Source: Siccirubricoccus phaeus (GTDB lineage Bacteria; Pseudomonadota; Alphaproteobacteria; Acetobacterales; Acetobacteraceae). From it: DNA of 64,000 bases. Below are positions 53,750 to 60,707 of this stretch, one piece after another. The first letter of the stretch is position 1; each line of letters begins with the position of its first letter. The notes under the pieces are model-generated. The model was not told the origin of the DNA. It worked only from the letters and a program-made list of their open reading frames with translations, and did no database searches. The position numbers were made by a program, and so were the translations under genes. The stretch covers positions 58,812 through 122,811 of the forward strand of contig NZ_SRXO01000015.1 of the NCBI RefSeq assembly GCF_008360935.1, in the 5' to 3' direction.

Positions 53750-53833
53750 CCAGCGGACAAGCAGGCCACTGAAAGCAAAAGCTGGTGGCCCGAGAACGAC
53801 GTCCGCAGAACTTCGGAATCGGGACACCAGGCT
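53750..53833. repeat. Family D repeat, copy 3 (inverted)
   Basis: TCCAGCGGACAAGCAGGCCACTGAAAGC, then AAGCTGGTGGCCCGAGAACGACG and GTCCGCAGAACTTCGG, ending GGGACACC. It is the reverse complement in module order of the copy at 60083. Lies in the divergent gap. Confidence 0.72.
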
Positions 53834-53883
53834 GCCCTTCTGCGGGCGCGGGCGGGGGGCGGCAACTTCCCATCCGGCAACGA

Positions 53884-53951
53884 GGCATGAGCTTTTGTCA
53901 TGCCAACCCGAACGGGAGCCGCCCCGCCAAGGCATGACAATAGCTCATGCC
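53884..53951. promoter_or_regulatory. Pair of palindromic sites in the divergent catabolic promoter region
   Basis: Site 1 (53884-53904) is GGCATGA-N7-TCATGCC; site 2 (53931-53951) is GGCATGA-N7-TCATGCC. The two sites are also reverse complements of each other over 21 bases with one mismatch, 26 bases apart. They lie 230 bases from the acyl-CoA dehydrogenase start and 97 bases before the CMD start. The 53655-54047 gap has no gene. Most likely operators for a dimeric regulator, or one long stem-loop. Confidence 0.6.
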
Positions 53952-54047
53952 GTCCTGCCTCCTTGGAAATTGCCGGCCGCCCGGGCGGGCCCCAAGGATC
54001 GCGCCGCCGGCCAGGACAAGGCCGGCCCGCAACGACAGGAACCGGCC

Positions 54048-54371
54048 ATGTCCGCACCCCCCTCCGCCCGGCGCGACCGCATCACCCCCTTCGTGCCGAA
54101 GCTCGTCGAGATGACCAGCCTCGTCCTCTATGGCGATGTCTGGGAGCGGCCCGGCCTCTCCAAGCGCGACCGCAGCCTCGTCACCATCGCCGCGCTCATC
54201 GCGCTGGGCTGGCAGGACCAGCTCAAGGCGCATGTGCAGCGCGGCCTCGCCAATGGCGTGACCAAGGAGGAGCTGAGCGAGGCCATCACCCATCTCGCCC
54301 TCTATGCCGGCTGGCCGGCGGCCATGTCGGCCTCGCACACCGCGCTCGACGTGCTCGAGACGCAGGGCTGA
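54048..54371 (+). CDS. Carboxymuconolactone decarboxylase family protein
   Basis: A 107-residue single-domain CMD protein. SLVLYGDVWERPGLSKRDRSLVTIAALIALGWQDQLKAHVQRGLANG matches the CMD core (LS.RDRSL.TIA.L.ALG...L..H...AL.NG), and EAITHLALYAGWPAAMSAS completes it. Length equals PcaC-type single domain forms. No CxxC. Start ATG 54048. A 3-hydroxyisobutyrate-dehydrogenase-like gene starts nine bases after its stop. Confidence 0.92.
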   Translation: MSAPPSARRDRITPFVPKLVEMTSLVLYGDVWERPGLSKRDRSLVTIAALIALGWQDQLKAHVQRGLANGVTKEELSEAITHLALYAGWPAAMSASHTALDVLETQG

Positions 54372-54380
54372 GGCGCGGCG

Positions 54381-55337
54381 ATGGCGACGGGCGGCGCGGT
54401 GCGCCTTGGCTTCATCGGCCTCGGCACCATGGGGGCCGGCATGGCCGCCAATCTGCAGAAGGCCGGCCATGCGCTGGTGGTGCATGACGCCAGGCGCGCG
54501 GCGGCAGCGCCCTTCCTCGCCGGCGGCGCCACCTGGGCGGAAACGGCGCGGGAGGTGGCGGCCTCGGTCGATATCCTCTTCACCTCGCTGCCCGGTCCGC
54601 CGGAGGTGGAAAGCGTCGCCTTCGGTGCCGAGGGCATCATCGCCGGCGCCGCGCCGGATCTGGCCTGGTTCGACCTTTCGACCAACGCCCCGGCGACGCT
54701 GCGCAAGCTGCAGGCCGCCTTCGCCGCGCGCGGCGGGCATCTGCTCGATGCGCCGGTCAGCGGCGGGCCGAAGGGTGCCGCCTCCGGCCGCCTCGCCATC
54801 TGGGTGGGCGGGGAGGCAGCGGTCTTCGCCCGCCACCAGGCCGTGCTGCGCGCCATCGGCGACCAGGTGCGGCTGATCGGCCCCTTCGGTTCCGCCACCG
54901 TGGCGAAGCTGGCGCACAACCTCTCCAGCTACGCCTTCAACCTCGTCATGGCGGAGGTCTTCGCCATGGGGGTGAAGGCCGGCGTCGAGCCGCTGACCCT
55001 CTGGGCCGCGCTGCGCCAGGGCGCCATGGGCCGCCGCCGCACCTTCGAGGCGCTGGGCGAGCAATTCCTGCAGCACCGCTATGACCCGCCCGCTTTCGCG
55101 CTGCGCCTGGCACACAAGGATGTCGCCCTGGCCGTCGCGCTGGGGAAGGAGGTCGGGGTGCCGATGCGCCTCGCCAGCCTGACGCTGGAGGAGATGACCG
55201 AAGCCCTCGGCCGCGGCTGGGGCGACCGCGATTCCCGCACGCCCATGCTGCTGCAGCAGGAGCGCGCGGGCATCGAGATCAAGCTCCCGGCGGAGGACAT
55301 CCGCGCCGTGCTGGATGCCGAGAGGAAGGCGGGCTGA
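54381..55337 (+). CDS. NAD(P)-dependent oxidoreductase (3-hydroxyisobutyrate dehydrogenase family)
   Basis: A 318-residue beta-hydroxyacid dehydrogenase. NAD motif GFIGLGTMGAGMAANL (GxGxMGxxM), LDAPVSGGPKGAASGRLAIWVGG (substrate loop), catalytic Lys in GSATVAKLAHNLSS, and the C-terminal all-alpha domain. Acts on 3-hydroxy acids or tartronate semialdehyde-like compounds. It is 9 bases after CMD and one base before the MBL gene, so the three form one operon. Confidence 0.92.
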   Translation: MATGGAVRLGFIGLGTMGAGMAANLQKAGHALVVHDARRAAAAPFLAGGATWAETAREVAASVDILFTSLPGPPEVESVAFGAEGIIAGAAPDLAWFDLSTNAPATLRKLQAAFAARGGHLLDAPVSGGPKGAASGRLAIWVGGEAAVFARHQAVLRAIGDQVRLIGPFGSATVAKLAHNLSSYAFNLVMAEVFAMGVKAGVEPLTLWAALRQGAMGRRRTFEALGEQFLQHRYDPPAFALRLAHKDVALAVALGKEVGVPMRLASLTLEEMTEALGRGWGDRDSRTPMLLQQERAGIEIKLPAEDIRAVLDAERKAG

Positions 55338-55338
55338 G

Positions 55339-56145
55339 ATGGCCGAACCCCTCCCCTGCTACGAGCTCTACGCCATCCGCTACGCCGCGCGGGATGGCCA
55401 CCGCCGCGACCATTTCCTCGGTGGCGACCCGCATGACGGGCCGATGCCCATGGCCTACTACGTCTGGGCGGCGATCGGCGCGGAACGCAGCTTCGTCATC
55501 GACACCGGCTTCAACGCCGAGGTCTCGGCGCGGCGCAAGCGGGACTTCCTGCGCTGCCCGATCGAATCCCTGAGGCTCGTCGGGCTGGATCCGGCGCAGG
55601 TGCGGGACGTGGTGCTGACGCATCTGCACTACGACCATGTCGGCAATTTCGACCGCTTCCCGCAGGCGCAATTCCACCTGCAGGAGCCGGAGATGCACTA
55701 CGCCACCGGCCGGCACATGCGCTACCCGAAGCTGAACCACGCCTTCGAGGTGGAGGATGTGGTCGGCATGGTGCGGCTGAACTATGCCGGGCGGGTGCTG
55801 TTCCACCGCGGCGATGCGGCGCTGGCGCCGGGCCTCAGCCTGCACCTGGCGGGCGGGCATTCGGCGGGGCTGCAATGCGTGCGGGTGCACACGGCGCGGG
55901 GCTGGGTGGTGCTGGCCTCCGACGTCGCGCATTTCTACGAGAACCTGGACGCGATGCGGCCCTTCCCCACCGCCTTCCATGTCGGCGAGATGCTGGAGGG
56001 CTTCGACCTGCTGCGGCGGCTGGCGCCCTCCCGCGCGCATATCATCCCGGGGCACGACCCGGAGGTGCTGCGGCTCTACCCGGCGCCAAGGGCGGAGCTG
56101 GAGGGGATCGTCGCCCGGCTGGACGTGGCGCCGCGGGAGGGGTGA
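55339..56145 (+). CDS. MBL-fold hydrolase (AHL-lactonase-like)
   Basis: A 268-residue enzyme. HLHYDHVGN motif (HLHYDH at 95-100), LAGGHSAGLQ, VVLASDVAHFYENLD with the Asp, and IIPGHDP. This is the pattern of the AiiA/AttM quorum-quenching lactonase group (HxHxDH, late HxHDP-like). ATG 55339 follows the dehydrogenase stop by one base. In context a lactone product of the CMD/dehydrogenase pathway is more likely than signal degradation, but both remain possible. Confidence 0.87.
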   Translation: MAEPLPCYELYAIRYAARDGHRRDHFLGGDPHDGPMPMAYYVWAAIGAERSFVIDTGFNAEVSARRKRDFLRCPIESLRLVGLDPAQVRDVVLTHLHYDHVGNFDRFPQAQFHLQEPEMHYATGRHMRYPKLNHAFEVEDVVGMVRLNYAGRVLFHRGDAALAPGLSLHLAGGHSAGLQCVRVHTARGWVVLASDVAHFYENLDAMRPFPTAFHVGEMLEGFDLLRRLAPSRAHIIPGHDPEVLRLYPAPRAELEGIVARLDVAPREG

Positions 56146-56147
56146 TA

Positions 56148-56350
56148 TGGGGGCTCCGCCCCCATGCCCCGGCCAGGGGCGCTGCCCCTGGACCCCCGCC
56201 GGGGGGAAAGCTTCCCCCCGGACCCCGCCCCGAGTCTGCAGGTTCAACCATCGGGTCTGAAAACTCAGACCGGGGTCCGGGGCCAGGTCCTGGCCCCGGC
56301 GGAGGTGCAGGAGGCAGCGTCTCCTGCTGGGGGTTCGGGGACGAAGCCTC
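56148..56350. repeat. Family A GC-rich stem-loop cluster, copy 5
   Basis: GGGGGCTCCGCCCCC, CCAGGGGCGCTGCCCCTGG, CCCGCCGGGGGGAAAGCTTC, TTCAACCATCGGGTCTGAAA, CAGACCGGGGTCCGG and GGCCAGGTCCTGGCCCC. Same modules as copies 1-3, here with the core reversed relative to copy 3. Lies between the MBL and LysR genes. Confidence 0.75.
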
Positions 56351-56356
56351 CGCCCC

Positions 56357-57250
56357 TCACGCCGCGTAAGGCCGCACCTCCCGTTCCAGCCAGGCCAGGA
56401 AGGCCCGCCCGCGGTAATTCAGCGGCCGGTCCTCTGGATACACCGCGTAGTAGCTCAGCCGCCGCTCCAGCGTCCGGCCGAACAGCGGCACCAGCAGCCC
56501 GGCCTCGATATCCCCCTCCAGCAGCCGCACCTGACCCATCGCGACCCCAAGCCCGGTGACCGCCGCCTGATAGGTCAGCACGGAGCTGGAGAACTCCATC
56601 CCCGTCACCGGGATGTCGGCGCGGCCCACCGCCGCCAGCCAGTCCCGCCAATCGCTGCGGCGCAGGCGGGAGACCAGCAGCCGGTGCCGCCGGAGATCGT
56701 CGATCTCGCGCAGCGGCAGCTCCCCCCGCAGCAGCAGCGGGCTGCACACCGGCTGCAGCACGTCGGCGAAAAGCCGGTGCGCCGCCAGGCCCGGCCAGTC
56801 GCCATTGCCGAACAGCACCGCCATGTCCACGTGGCCGCGGCTGAAATCCGCCACCGCCGCGACGGTGCTGATGCGGACATTGATCTCCGGATGGTCCTTC
56901 TCGAAGCGCGGCAGCCGGCCGATCAGCCATTTCGCGGCGAAGGTATGATAGACCTGCAGATGCAGCGGCTCTGCCTTCGCCGCCTGCCGCATGCGCTGGG
57001 TGGCGTTGACGATGCGGCTGAAGGCCGGGGCGATCTCCCGGTGATAGGCGGCGCCGGCCGGCGTCAGCGTCGCCCCTCGCCGGTCGCGGTGAAACAGCGG
57101 CCGCTGCAGATACCCCTCCAGCACCGCGATCTGCCGGCTGACCGCGGATTGCGAGACGTTCAGCTCCTCCGCCGCCAGAGTGAAATTACCCAGCCGGGCG
57201 ACGACGTCGAAGACATGCAGCGGATTGAGCGGGGGCAGGGAGCGCGACAC
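56357..57250 (-). CDS. LysR family transcriptional regulator (GcvA-like)
   Basis: A 297-residue regulator. N-terminal HTH: SLPPLNPLHVFDVVARLGNF then TLAAEELNVSQSAVSRQIAVLE, matching GcvA/AmpR-type LysR proteins; the rest is a periplasmic-binding-like effector domain (HVDMAVLFGNGDWPGL). The GTG at 57250 gives the normal family start; an upstream ATG at 57334 would place the LysR operator inside the gene. It is divergent from a TctC receptor gene, and a T-N11-A site sits 11 bases before the GTG. Likely autoregulated and an activator of the 57478-60063 genes. Effector unknown. Confidence 0.88.
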   Translation of the reverse strand: MSRSLPPLNPLHVFDVVARLGNFTLAAEELNVSQSAVSRQIAVLEGYLQRPLFHRDRRGATLTPAGAAYHREIAPAFSRIVNATQRMRQAAKAEPLHLQVYHTFAAKWLIGRLPRFEKDHPEINVRISTVAAVADFSRGHVDMAVLFGNGDWPGLAAHRLFADVLQPVCSPLLLRGELPLREIDDLRRHRLLVSRLRRSDWRDWLAAVGRADIPVTGMEFSSSVLTYQAAVTGLGVAMGQVRLLEGDIEAGLLVPLFGRTLERRLSYYAVYPEDRPLNYRGRAFLAWLEREVRPYAA

Positions 57251-57261
57251 GGCTCTGATGC

Positions 57262-57276
57262 ATGAGAAAAACTCAT
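57262..57276. promoter_or_regulatory. LysR-type operator (T-N11-A palindrome)
   Basis: ATGAG-AAAAA-CTCAT at 57262-57276, extended to CATGAG/CTCATG (57261-57277). T at 57263 and A at 57275 are separated by 11 bases, as LysR boxes need. It lies between the divergent lysR and tctC genes. Confidence 0.7.
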
Positions 57277-57477
57277 GGCTTTCTACGGTTTGGACAGTTG
57301 CCTGTCCAGCACTCAGGGTGGAGAGGTGGGTCATCCATAACGGCCCCGGGAGGATCGCTGTGGCGCCATCGAGCCCCACCCAGCCAAGGTGCAGCGGCGC
57401 GCCGCTGCCCCTGGCGCCGGCCGCCCGGCCCGCCTCCCGCCAATCCCCGAAGCCATAACCATAAGAGGCGCCCGCAC

Positions 57478-58461
57478 ATGTCCATCCGCCTTCCCCTCCT
57501 CGCCCTGGCGGCGGCGCTCGGCCTGGCCGCGCCCCGGCCAGGCGAGGCCCAGGCCCAGGCCGGCTATCCGGACCGGCCGATCCGGGTGGTGCTGCCCTTC
57601 GCCGCCGGCGGCGGCGCGGACATCATCACCCGCATCTTCTCGGATTGCCTCGGCACCCGGCTGGGCCAGTCCATCGTGGTGGAGAATCGCGGCGGCGCCG
57701 GGGGCAATATCGGCGCGGAGATCGTCGCCCGCGCCCCGGCGGATGGCTACACCCTGCTGGTCAGCACCATCTCCACCCAGGTGCTGAACCGCTTCCTCTA
57801 CAAGCGGCTGCCCTATGACGCGCGCAAGGATTTCGTCGCGATCAGCCAGATCGGCCTGACCGCCAACGTGCTGATCGCCCGCGCCGGCCTGCCGGCGACG
57901 AATGTGCAGGAGCTGGTCGCGCTGGCGAAGAAATCGCCCGGCGAACTCAGCTATGGCTCCTCCGGCACCGGCACCATCCTGCACCTCTCGGGCGAGATCT
58001 TCGCCCGCATGGCGGGGGTGCGGATGACGCATGTGCCCTATCGCGGCTCCGCCCTGGCGATGAATGATCTGCTTGCCGGCCAGCTCGACACCGCCTTCGA
58101 CATCCCGACCGGCGTGGTGCAGCAGGTCCGGGATGGCAGCATCCGGGCGCTGGCGGTGACGGCGAAGCAGCGCTCCCCGCTGCTGCCGGAGGTGCCGACC
58201 CTGGCGGAATCCGGCCTGCCGGATTACGAGACCTATCTCTGGCACGGGTTGTTCGCCCCCGCCGCGACGCCGGCCCCGATCGTCGAGCGGCTGGGGAAGG
58301 AATCCCAGGCCGCGCTGGCCGATCCGGCCTGCCGGGCGCGGCTGGTGCAGGTGGGGATCGACCCGGTCGGCTCCAGCCCGGCGGAGTTCACCCGCTTCTG
58401 GGACGCCCAGATCGCCTATTGGGGGCCCTTCGTGCAGGCCTCCGGCGTCACGCTGGACTGA
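57478..58461 (+). CDS. Tripartite tricarboxylate transporter substrate-binding (Bug/TctC) protein
   Basis: A 327-residue periplasmic receptor with signal peptide 1-27 (PGEAQAQA). Typical Bug features: YPDRPIRVVLPFAAGGGADI, RLGQSIVVENRGGAGGNIGAEIVARAPADGYTLL, PYRGSALAMNDLLAGQLD, RSPLLPEVPTLAESG. Binds small carboxylates. No TctA/TctB transporter lies here, as is common for these expanded receptors. Start ATG 57478. LysR is divergent; the PrpD protein follows after 219 bases. Confidence 0.93.
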   Translation: MSIRLPLLALAAALGLAAPRPGEAQAQAGYPDRPIRVVLPFAAGGGADIITRIFSDCLGTRLGQSIVVENRGGAGGNIGAEIVARAPADGYTLLVSTISTQVLNRFLYKRLPYDARKDFVAISQIGLTANVLIARAGLPATNVQELVALAKKSPGELSYGSSGTGTILHLSGEIFARMAGVRMTHVPYRGSALAMNDLLAGQLDTAFDIPTGVVQQVRDGSIRALAVTAKQRSPLLPEVPTLAESGLPDYETYLWHGLFAPAATPAPIVERLGKESQAALADPACRARLVQVGIDPVGSSPAEFTRFWDAQIAYWGPFVQASGVTLD

Positions 58462-58504
58462 GGCGCATTGGCGGGGGCGGCCGGCCGCGCCCGCCAAAGG
58501 CTGC

Positions 58505-58620
58505 TTTCCTGCCCGCGAAGTTCGCTGGAGTTCCAGCGAATGGAGCGGGCAGGCAGGCAAGTGGACAGGCCGGCCGGCGGCCCGAGAACGCGATCCGCAG
58601 ACTTCGGGACCGGCCATTGG
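58505..58620. repeat. Family D repeat, copy 4
   Basis: TTTCCTGCCCGCGAAGTTCG, CTGGAGTTCCAGCGAATGGA, GCGGGCAGGCAGGC, then GGCGGCCCGAGAACGCGATC and GCAGACTTCGGGACC. The core CCCGCGAAGTTCGCTGG is identical to copy 2. Lies between the TctC and PrpD genes. Confidence 0.75.
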
Positions 58621-58680
58621 GATAGTTTCCGGCCATCCGCCCCGGACCGGGCGGCCCCGCCGCCAGACCGCGAGGATGCG

Positions 58681-60063
58681 ATGCCCGACGCGACCGCCAC
58701 CGCCACCGCCGCCACCGCGCTGGGCCAGCTCGCCGCCTTCACCGCCGGCCTGACCCCGGCGACCCTGCCGCCGGCGGTGGTGGAGAAGGCCAAGGCCTGC
58801 CTGCTGGATTCGCTCTCCGCCGCCGTCACCTTCGGCGCGCATCCCCGGGCCCGCGCCGCCCTGGCCGCCGTGCCGCATGACGCGCCGGGCCATGCCTGCC
58901 GCATCCTCGGCACGCCGCACCGCGCGGCCGCGGCCGATGCGGCCTTCGTCAACGGCGTCGCCACCGCGGCCACCGGGCGGATGGACACCCACCCCGCCCC
59001 GGCCAGCCATCCCGGCACCGTCGTGGTGCCCGCCGTGCTGGCGGCGGCCGAACAGGCGGGAAGCGACGGCTTCACCCTGATCGCCGCCCTGGTCGCCGGC
59101 TATGAGGCGATGTGCCGGCTGGGCGAGACGCTGATGACGCCCGCTTTGGCCGAGACCTTCCGCCCCACCAGCCTGGCCGGACCGACCGGCGCCGGGTTCG
59201 GCGCCGCCCGGGCGCTGGGGCTGACGCCGGCGCAGGCGGTGAATGCCGGCAGCCTGGCGGCGCAGACCTCCATGGGGCTGAACGAATGGGCGCATGCCGG
59301 CACCAATGAGGGCGCCTTCCATTCCGGCTTCGCCGCCCGCAACGGCGTCACTGCCGCGCTGCTCGGCCGGGCCGGCGCCGTCGCCGCGCCGAGCGTGCTG
59401 GAGGGGCGCTCCGGCCTGCTCGCCGCCTTCGGCCGGCGCGAGGCGGCGGCGGGGCTGACGGCCGGGCTGGGCGAGGGCTTCGCCATCCTCGCCATCCTGC
59501 ACAAGCCGGCCCCCGCCTGCGTCTATGTGCAGACGCCCGTGCAGCTCGCCGAGCAGCTCTGCCGGGAGGATCCGCCGGCGCTGGAGGATATCGAGGCCGT
59601 CACCATCCATGTCTGCCACGCGGCGGCGACCTATCCGGGCTGCGACAATCCCGGGCCGATCCCGACCCAGCAGGCGGCGCGGATGAGCCTGCAATACAGC
59701 GTCGCCTCCGTGCTGGCGGCCAGCGCCATCCGCGACGGGAATTGGTCGGACCATCCCGATCCCCGGGCCGTGGCCCTGGCCGCGCGCAGCAGGGTGGTGG
59801 TGGAGGATGCCTTCACCGCCGCCTTCCCGGCACGCCAGAGCGCGGCGATCGAGCTGCGGCTCCGCGGCCGCGCGCCGCGCCGGGCGGAGCAGGCGGATCT
59901 CCGTTCCCTGACCTGGCCGGAGCTGGAGCGGCGCTTCCTGCTGGCGGCGGAGCCGGTGATCGGGCGGTCCCAGGCCCTGGCGGCGGTGGAGGCGACGCGG
60001 CGGCTGGAGACGCTCGAGGCGGTCGGCGCGCTGACGGCGCTGCTGGCGCCGGCGGCACGATAG
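58681..60063 (+). CDS. MmgE/PrpD family protein
   Basis: A 460-residue protein of the MmgE/PrpD (2-methylcitrate dehydratase-like) family. Seen: VVEKAKACLLDSLSAAVTFGAHP, DAAFVNGVATAATGRMDTHPA (family .NG...H..D.DD region, here without the usual DD), HPGTVVVPAVLAAAEQ, SLAAQTSMGLNEWAHAGTNEGAFHSGFAARNGVTAALL, and HKPAPACVYVQT. It likely dehydrates or isomerises the carboxylate taken up by the TctC receptor. Start ATG 58681. Confidence 0.9.
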   Translation: MPDATATATAATALGQLAAFTAGLTPATLPPAVVEKAKACLLDSLSAAVTFGAHPRARAALAAVPHDAPGHACRILGTPHRAAAADAAFVNGVATAATGRMDTHPAPASHPGTVVVPAVLAAAEQAGSDGFTLIAALVAGYEAMCRLGETLMTPALAETFRPTSLAGPTGAGFGAARALGLTPAQAVNAGSLAAQTSMGLNEWAHAGTNEGAFHSGFAARNGVTAALLGRAGAVAAPSVLEGRSGLLAAFGRREAAAGLTAGLGEGFAILAILHKPAPACVYVQTPVQLAEQLCREDPPALEDIEAVTIHVCHAAATYPGCDNPGPIPTQQAARMSLQYSVASVLAASAIRDGNWSDHPDPRAVALAARSRVVVEDAFTAAFPARQSAAIELRLRGRAPRRAEQADLRSLTWPELERRFLLAAEPVIGRSQALAAVEATRRLETLEAVGALTALLAPAAR

Positions 60064-60082
60064 GCGGCTGGCGGCGCAGCCA

Positions 60083-60197
60083 GTGTCCCGATCCCGCAGT
60101 CCTGCGGACTTCGTTCTCGGGCCGCTGGCTCTTGTTTTCAGTGGCCTGCTTGTCCGCTGCGTTCGCTGAAATTCCAGCGAACTTCGCGGGCAGGACC
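60083..60197. repeat. Family D repeat, copy 5
   Basis: GTGTCCCGATCCCGCAGTCC, GCGGACTTCGTTCTCGGGCC, TTTTCAGTGGCCTGCTTGTCC, CGTTCGCTGAAATTCCAGCG and AACTTCGCGGGCAGGACC. Closest in order to copy 2. Lies between the PrpD and DUF2946-like genes. Confidence 0.75.
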
Positions 60198-60278
60198 CTG
60201 GGCCGCGCCGCCAGCCGCGCCGGCACGGCAGCGCCGGCGGTTGACCCGCCGCATGGCGGCCGCCATCTTTCGCCCCGC

Positions 60279-60638
60279 ATGCTCGCCCGGCTCGGCACCT
60301 CCCCGCTCGCCCGCCTGATCGGCCTCCTGGCCGTGCTGCTGGCGCTCGGCCTCGGCAATCATGCGCATGCCTCGGCCGGCGGCGGGACATTGGTGCTGGC
60401 CGGCGCCGCGCCCATAGCGGCGGAGGCGCAGCCCGGGGGCGAGGATGGCGGCGCGCTGCCGGCCGCGGCCCATTGCGCGCTCTGCCACGTCGCCCAGGGG
60501 CTGCTGCCCGAACCGGCGGCGATGCAGGGGCCGGCCCTCCGGCCGGAACGCGGCATCCCGTCCCGCGCGGTGCTCCCCGCCGACCTGGCGCTGCCGGAAG
60601 GCCCGGCGCGGCCACCCAGGCCCATGCGCGCCGCCTGA
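60279..60638 (+). CDS. DUF2946-like small secreted protein of the metal-efflux operon
   Basis: A 119-residue protein with a signal peptide (1-32, LGNHAHASA). The mature part contains HCALCHVAQGLLPEP, a His/Cys metal-binding-like motif as in DUF2946 proteins that sit in copper, cobalt or zinc operons. The last third is Pro/Arg-rich (GPARPPRPMRAA). It lies 69 bases before the adaptor gene, so it probably acts as a metal-sensing or metal-handling accessory in the periplasm. Family assignment is weak; the motif is short. Confidence 0.6.
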   Translation: MLARLGTSPLARLIGLLAVLLALGLGNHAHASAGGGTLVLAGAAPIAAEAQPGGEDGGALPAAAHCALCHVAQGLLPEPAAMQGPALRPERGIPSRAVLPADLALPEGPARPPRPMRAA

Positions 60639-60707
60639 CCGCGCCCGTCCGGGAGGAGGGGCGCGGCCTGACCGCCATGCCGCCCCCCTTACGCCGGACG
60701 ATCCCGC

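Noticed and set aside
57331..60678. Another 1,115-codon minus-strand frame opposite TctC and PrpD
   Set aside because: Same reason: the plus strand encodes well-recognised proteins here, and the antisense product has no recognisable domain.
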